A stretch of 64,000 bases of DNA from Streptomyces sp. CB02414 (GTDB lineage Bacteria; Actinomycetota; Actinomycetes; Streptomycetales; Streptomycetaceae). How positions within the stretch are numbered: position 1 is the first letter of the stretch; each line of letters starts with the position of its first letter. Shown here in pieces: positions 59,599 through 64,000 of the stretch. Location of the stretch: the NCBI RefSeq assembly GCF_001905385.1, contig NZ_LIPF01000002.1, positions 744,001-808,000 of the forward strand, written 5' to 3'. A model generated the notes under the pieces. The model ran no database searches and was not told the DNA's origin. It worked only from the letters and a program-made list of their open reading frames with translations. The position numbers were made by a program, and so were the translations under genes.

Positions 59599-60858
59599 TC
59601 AGCCGGCCTGGGCGCGGGCGGCGCGTTCGGTGAGGCGGCCCATGCGGGTACGGGCCGACTCCAGCTCCTCGGCGTCCTCGGCGGCCGGGCCGTCCTCGGC
59701 GGCCAGTTCGCCCCACAGGCCCACCAGGTCGTGGCCGAGCTCCAGCCCGCGTGCCGGGTCGCGTACGGCGCGCCAGGCGGTGGCCGCGCTCTGGACGTTG
59801 CCGTAGGCGGCCTCCGCGTCGCCCGCGCGGCGGTGTATCCGGGCAAGGTCCAGGGAGAGCCGGAAGGCACGGTCGGGGTCACCGGACAAGTAGGCGATGT
59901 AGGCGGTGAGTTCGCGGAGCCGGAGCACCTCGGCGTGCTCCGGTCCCAGCGTCCCGGAGGCGTCCGCCACGGCCTGTTCCGCGAGCCGCGCCGCCTCCTC
60001 CGTACGTCCTTCCTTGACGGCCTCGTTGATACGCGCGGTCGGCTCCGCGAGGAGCGCGGGGGCGGTGGCGTCCCCGGGGGCGGTGAGCGGCCCGTCCCCG
60101 AGCACGGCCTCGGCGACGGCGTCGAAGCCTCGGGTGGGGGTGGGGGTGGGCTTGGGGGCCGGGTCCGCGTCGGGCACGACGAGGAACGGCCCGCCGGCCG
60201 CTCGCGCTCCCTCGCGCCCGTACGCTTCCTCTCCCCCGCCCACGCCTTCGTCCTCGAAGCCACCGTTCGCCACGCCACCGTCCATCCGGGGCGGCGGCCC
60301 GAAGGCGCCCGTCGGCGGCGCCACCGTCCCGGGCGCCGCGGCCGTCTCCGCACCGCCCGCCGGCTCCGGCAGGGCCCGCAGCGTGAAGGTCGGCGAGGAG
60401 TCGCCGGCCGGCGTGGGCCGCGGCTCGGGCACCGGTGCCAGACGGAACGTCGGGGCGCTGTCCCCTGCCGGTGCCACCGAGCGCAGGACGTGCGTGGGCC
60501 GGTCCGGCCGTACGGCACCTCGTTCGTCACTCGTCGGCGCCGGTTCCCCGGCGAGGTGGCTGGAGCCGTCCGGGTCGACCCGGAGCGGGACGGAGCATCC
60601 GATGCGCTCGTCGTGGATCGTGGCGAGGACGGGTCGGCCGGCGGCGACGGCGAGGCGGTGGAGGCGGTTCAGGACGGCGTTCTGGATCTCCTCGCCGGGG
60701 GCGGCGACGACAGGTGAGCCGTCGACCGAAGCGCTGCGCGCGCCGGAAGCGGCCGACGCGACCGCCGGCACACGGACGTCGATCGGCGCCACCGCAGGGC
60801 CGGGCGAACGCTCGGCGTCCTCGTGCTCCCGTTGCCTGTCACGGCCGAGTCGAGACAT
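59599..60858 (-). CDS. Hypothetical protein with C-terminal TPR-like helices
   Basis: This 419-residue protein starts at ATG 60858 after GGGGGA. The first ~270 residues are Pro/Ala/Gly-rich and probably disordered, with a repeated PAGDS(A/S)PTF segment and GFDEDG-like runs. The last ~150 are alpha-helical and TPR-like, with EEAARLAEQAVADASGTLG, HAEVLRLRELTAYIAYLSGD and RAFRLSLDLARIHRRAGDAE. It has no signal or membrane segment, so it may be a cytoplasmic scaffold. A functional call is not possible. Confidence 0.65.
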   Translation of the reverse strand: MSRLGRDRQREHEDAERSPGPAVAPIDVRVPAVASAASGARSASVDGSPVVAAPGEEIQNAVLNRLHRLAVAAGRPVLATIHDERIGCSVPLRVDPDGSSHLAGEPAPTSDERGAVRPDRPTHVLRSVAPAGDSAPTFRLAPVPEPRPTPAGDSSPTFTLRALPEPAGGAETAAAPGTVAPPTGAFGPPPRMDGGVANGGFEDEGVGGGEEAYGREGARAAGGPFLVVPDADPAPKPTPTPTRGFDAVAEAVLGDGPLTAPGDATAPALLAEPTARINEAVKEGRTEEAARLAEQAVADASGTLGPEHAEVLRLRELTAYIAYLSGDPDRAFRLSLDLARIHRRAGDAEAAYGNVQSAATAWRAVRDPARGLELGHDLVGLWGELAAEDGPAAEDAEELESARTRMGRLTERAARAQAG

Positions 60859-61046
60859 CGTTCCCCCACTCATCGGCGGCTTCCGTCGGCGGCTTGGTGC
60901 CCGTACCGTCCAGAGCCTGTCATGCCTGTCGTACACCTACCGTCGAGTCTCGCCGCTCGCTCCCGGTTCTCGCGTCACCGGGGTGTCACAGGCTCGTTCC
61001 AGGTGCGAGAGAGCCGTCTGGCACAGCCGAGCCCGCCGACCGCGGC

Positions 61047-61943
61047 TCAGGCCGTGATGTCCTTCGTCGTGAACCGCGCCCAGGCCGCCGAGCCGAAGAC
61101 CGCCGCGTACAGGGCCTGGAGGCCGAGGTTCCGGGTCAGATCGTCCCAGTAGACCGGTTCGCGCATCAGGTCGGCGAAGGACAGCCAGTAGTGCGAGAAG
61201 AAATACGGCTGGAGCGCGTCGAGCTGCGGGATCTGGTCGAGGATCTGGACGGTGATCACCAGCCCGACCGTGGTCGCCATCGCCGCGATGCCGCTGCCGG
61301 TCAGGGTCGAGACGAACAAGCCGAGGGCCGCGACGCCGACGAGTGAGGCGGCGACGACCAGGGCGATCAGCAGGGCCCGTCCCAGGCCCTCGGCGTACGT
61401 GATCCGGGTGCCGGAGATGGTGATCAGGTCGCCGACCGGGAAGAGCAGCGCGCCGACCGCGAGCGCAGAGACCGCGACCGTCAGGGTCGCGGCGAGGCAG
61501 AAGGCGATCACCGTGGCGTACTTGGTGAGCAGCAGACGGGTGCGGCCCGCGGGGGCGACCAGGAGATAGCGGAGGGTGCCCGCGCTCGACTCGCCGGCGA
61601 TCGCGTCGCCCGCGACGACGCCCACGGCCATCGGCAGGAAGAACGGGAGGGTCGCGGCGAGCGCGGTGAAGACCAGGAACAGTCCGTTGTTGCTGATCTG
61701 CGAGATGAAGGCCGGGCCTCCCCCGCCACCTCCGCCGCCCCCGCCTCCGCCGAAGGACGAGCCGTCGCTCGTCTCGATCTTCACGGCGATGCCCACCAGT
61801 ACCGGGACGGCGGCCAGCACGCCCAGCAGGGCGAGGGTGCGCCAGCGACGGAAGGTGACCGAGAGTTCGCTGCGGAGCAGCCCGAAGGTCCACAGCGGGT
61901 TCGGGGTGCGCGTCGGCCGCCGTAGCGTCTCAGCTTGCGACAT
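61047..61943 (-). CDS. ABC-2 type transporter permease
   Basis: This 298-residue membrane protein has six hydrophobic segments in the ABC-2 layout (LALLGVLAAVPVLVGIAV, LFLVFTALAATLPFFLPMAV, FCLAATLTVAVSALAVGAL and later ones). An unusual run of twelve glycines follows SDGSSF near residue 65, coded by a GCC/GGC-like simple repeat. It overlaps the ATPase stop by 14 bases and forms an ATPase-permease pair. Such pairs export lipids, antibiotics or metabolites, but the substrate is not visible here. Confidence 0.88.
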   Translation of the reverse strand: MSQAETLRRPTRTPNPLWTFGLLRSELSVTFRRWRTLALLGVLAAVPVLVGIAVKIETSDGSSFGGGGGGGGGGGGPAFISQISNNGLFLVFTALAATLPFFLPMAVGVVAGDAIAGESSAGTLRYLLVAPAGRTRLLLTKYATVIAFCLAATLTVAVSALAVGALLFPVGDLITISGTRITYAEGLGRALLIALVVAASLVGVAALGLFVSTLTGSGIAAMATTVGLVITVQILDQIPQLDALQPYFFSHYWLSFADLMREPVYWDDLTRNLGLQALYAAVFGSAAWARFTTKDITA

Positions 61944-62913
61944 CGAAGCCCTCCCCGGTCAGCGCCACGAACGCGTCCTCCAGCGACGCCCGTTCCACGC
62001 CGAAGCCGCGGACCCGGACGCCGGCCGTGACCAGGGCGGCGTTCAGGTCGGCGAGGTCGCGGTCGGGTGGTTCCGCCGTCACCCGGCCCTCGGCGACGGT
62101 CACGTCACCGGCTCCCTGCTCCTTCAGCACCCGGGCCGCCTCCCCCGTGTCCGGCGTGGTCACCACCAGCCGGCCGCGAGCCCCGGCCGACAGGTCGGCG
62201 ACCGGGCCCTGGGTGATCAGCCGTCCCCGCGCCATCACGGCGGCGTGCGTGCAGACCTGCTCGATCTCGTCCAGCAGGTGGGAGGAGAGGAAGACCGTGG
62301 TGCCGTCGGAGGCGAGTTCGCGCACCAGTGTGCGGATCTCGCGCATGCCCTGCGGGTCGAGTCCGTTGGTGGGCTCGTCCAGGACCAGCAGGCGGCGCGG
62401 CTGGAGCAGCGCCGCGGCGAGCCCGAGGCGCTGCTTCATGCCGAGCGAGTACGCCCTCGCCTTCTTGCCGGCGGCCGCCGCGAGGCCCACCCGGTCCAGC
62501 GCGGCGGCGACGCGTTCGCGCCGGGTGCGGGGGTCGGCGGTCGGGTCGGCGGAGTCGTAGCGCAGCAGATTGTCGCGGCCGGAGAGGAAGCCGTACAGGG
62601 CCGGGCCCTCGATGAGGGCGCCGACCTGGGGCAGTACGGCGCGGGCGTCGCGCGGCACCGGTCTGCCGAGGACGGCGGCGGTGCCCGAGGTGGGCTCGAT
62701 CAGGCCCATCAGCATGCGGATGGTGGTGGTCTTGCCGGAGCCGTTGGGGCCGAGGAAGCCGAAGACGCTGCCCGCCGGGACGGTCAGGTCGAGACCGTCC
62801 ACGGCGAGCTGTCCGCCGCGGTAGCGCTTGGTGAGGGCGCGGGTGGCGATGACGGCGTCGTCCCCGCTCCCGCGCTCCGGGTGCTCCGGCTCCGTGGCGG
62901 ACGGCTCGGCCAT
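61930..62913 (-). CDS. ABC transporter ATP-binding protein
   Basis: This 327-residue ATPase has Walker A FLGPNGSGKTTTIRML, the signature YSLGMKQRLGLAAAL, Walker B LLVLDEPTNGLDPQGM and the switch His in LSSHLLDEIEQ. The C-terminal ~90 residues form the regulatory extension common in the ABC-2 (DrrA-like) exporter group. The start is ATG 62913. It lies downstream of the LolA-like lipoprotein gene and upstream of the permease, and the three are probably one operon. Confidence 0.94.
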   Translation of the reverse strand: MAEPSATEPEHPERGSGDDAVIATRALTKRYRGGQLAVDGLDLTVPAGSVFGFLGPNGSGKTTTIRMLMGLIEPTSGTAAVLGRPVPRDARAVLPQVGALIEGPALYGFLSGRDNLLRYDSADPTADPRTRRERVAAALDRVGLAAAAGKKARAYSLGMKQRLGLAAALLQPRRLLVLDEPTNGLDPQGMREIRTLVRELASDGTTVFLSSHLLDEIEQVCTHAAVMARGRLITQGPVADLSAGARGRLVVTTPDTGEAARVLKEQGAGDVTVAEGRVTAEPPDRDLADLNAALVTAGVRVRGFGVERASLEDAFVALTGEGFDVAS

Positions 62914-62952
62914 CGGCTCCCTCTCCTCGTCGTTCCCGCTCCGGTCCGGCGT

Positions 62953-64000
62953 CTACCGGGCCGCGTCGGCCGCCTTCACCAGCGCGTCCTTGGTGACGGC
63001 GCCGGCGTAGACCTTGCCGTCGTCCGTGATCAGGGCGTTGACCAGGCGGGTCTTGAAGACCGTGCCGGAGCCGAAGTCGCCCTTGACCTGGTCACCGAAG
63101 GAGCCGAGGAAGCCGCCGAGGGCACCGGCGTCGCCGCCCGCGGAGGCGGTGGGCAGGCCCTGGCCGCCGGTGTCGAAGGTGGCGATGGAGTTCCAGCCCT
63201 CGCCGATGACCTCCAGGCCGTCCAGCTCCCCGGCCACGTCGGCGCCGGCCGCCTCGCGCCCGTGCTCCGGCGCCCCGGCCGTCTCGTCGGCCTCGGTGAC
63301 CTTCGCACCCTTGGGCGGGGTGAAGTCGAAGGTCGACGCGTCCGGCTTCGCGAAGCTGACCTGGGTGAAGCCGACGTCCACGACGGCGGCGCCGCCGCTC
63401 GCCGGAGTGAGCGTGAACTTCAGCGGCATACCGGTCTTCGCGTCCACCGCGATGCTGACGGCGCCGACCGTGGAGCCCTCCTGCTTGGGCTCGATCACCA
63501 GTCGGTACGCGTCCCGGCCGGCCACCTGCGCGGTGCCATCGACGGTGACTGAGGTGGTGTCGTCGACCGCCTTGAGCGCCTGGTCGGCGAAGTCCTTCGG
63601 CGTGGCCGGGACGTCCTGCTCCGGCTTCTGCTGCCTCTTCTGCTTCTCCGGCTGCCCGGCCGCCTCGGACGTGGTCGAGTGGTAGACCTCGTTGGACGCG
63701 CTGTCGTAGCCCCAGACGTCCTTGCCGTCGTGGATCAGGCTGTACTCGGCGGCGTTCTCCAGCAGGGAGAGCTTCTGCCGGTCGGGGCCGTCCGCCGCAA
63801 CCCGCAGCGTGTGGGTGCCGGACACCAGCTCGGTGAGCTTGGCCGACGGGTCGGCGGCGGAGCCGCCGTCCTCACCGGCCGCACCCGGCGCACCGGACAT
63901 ACCGGACATCAAGCCGCTTTCCAGGCCGCCGAGGTTCGGCAGGCCCAGATCCGTGGTGATCTTCACCGTGCCGGACAACTGCTCGACGTCCGACTTGGCG
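62953..64000 (-). CDS. LolA/RseB-like lipoprotein or secreted carrier, 5' end outside window
   Basis: The frame stays open to base 64000, so at least 349 residues of the C-terminal part are present. The TTG at 63978 is internal. It has alternating strands typical of the DUF2092/LolA-RseB fold (VSGTHTLRVAADGPDRQKLSL, VDVGFTQVSFAKPDASTFDFT) and ends TKDALVKAADAAR. The order LolA-like protein, ATPase, ABC-2 permease suggests that it is part of the transporter or a regulator of the same process. Confidence 0.82.
   Translation of the reverse strand, partial: AKSDVEQLSGTVKITTDLGLPNLGGLESGLMSGMSGAPGAAGEDGGSAADPSAKLTELVSGTHTLRVAADGPDRQKLSLLENAAEYSLIHDGKDVWGYDSASNEVYHSTTSEAAGQPEKQKRQQKPEQDVPATPKDFADQALKAVDDTTSVTVDGTAQVAGRDAYRLVIEPKQEGSTVGAVSIAVDAKTGMPLKFTLTPASGGAAVVDVGFTQVSFAKPDASTFDFTPPKGAKVTEADETAGAPEHGREAAGADVAGELDGLEVIGEGWNSIATFDTGGQGLPTASAGGDAGALGGFLGSFGDQVKGDFGSGTVFKTRLVNALITDDGKVYAGAVTKDALVKAADAAR

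Overview
The window is a piece of the core chromosome of a high-GC actinomycete, almost certainly a Streptomyces. The support is the very high G+C with GC-rich third codon positions throughout, many GTG starts and a TTG start for rpoB, the actinobacterial order tRNA-Trp/secE/nusG/rplK/rplA ... rplJ/rplL/rpoB/rpoC ... rpsL/rpsG/fusA/tuf, an aminopeptidase nearly identical in motif layout to the secreted Streptomyces griseus enzyme, and a Streptomyces-type second nuo cluster. I see no insertion sequence, prophage, CRISPR array or island with foreign base composition.

Layout. 1-1.9 kb: the end of an FtsX-type permease and a PD-(D/E)XK-like protein. 2-22.4 kb, minus strand: the transcription/translation core (tRNA-Trp, secE, nusG, rplK, rplA; two lipoproteins; rplJ, rplL; rpoB, rpoC; rpsL, rpsG, fusA, tuf), with one plus-strand lipoprotein between rpoC and rpsL. 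22.6-31.4 kb: an aminotransferase, an adenosine deaminase-like enzyme, a TetR/SDR divergent pair, murB, an MFS exporter with its TetR regulator, a MaoC-type dehydratase pair and rpmG. 31.5-37.3 kb: tRNA-Met, tRNA-Thr, a degenerate amidohydrolase, an NAD(P)-binding protein, tRNA-Tyr, a YajQ-family protein, GlsB- and YccF-type membrane proteins and HtpX.

37.6-55.1 kb: a ten-gene partial complex I operon (nuoA,B,C,H,I,J,K,L,M,N; no D,E,F,G), then two paralogous sensor kinases, a response regulator, and korAB for a 2-oxoacid:ferredoxin oxidoreductase. 55.2-64 kb: a QorB-like reductase, a RarD-type permease, a divergent CGNR-regulator/VOC pair, a secreted M28 aminopeptidase, a TPR protein, and an ABC transporter with a LolA-like lipoprotein that runs off the window.

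The ribosomal and RNA polymerase genes form several units separated by strong hairpins, with good vegetative promoters ahead of rpsL and rpoB. The most interesting idea is that the partial Nuo complex, which lacks the NADH-oxidising module, may take electrons from ferredoxin reduced by the neighbouring Kor enzyme. Two compact divergent or linked regulator systems (CGNR/VOC and TetR/MFS) show operators that overlap promoters and predicted leaderless starts.
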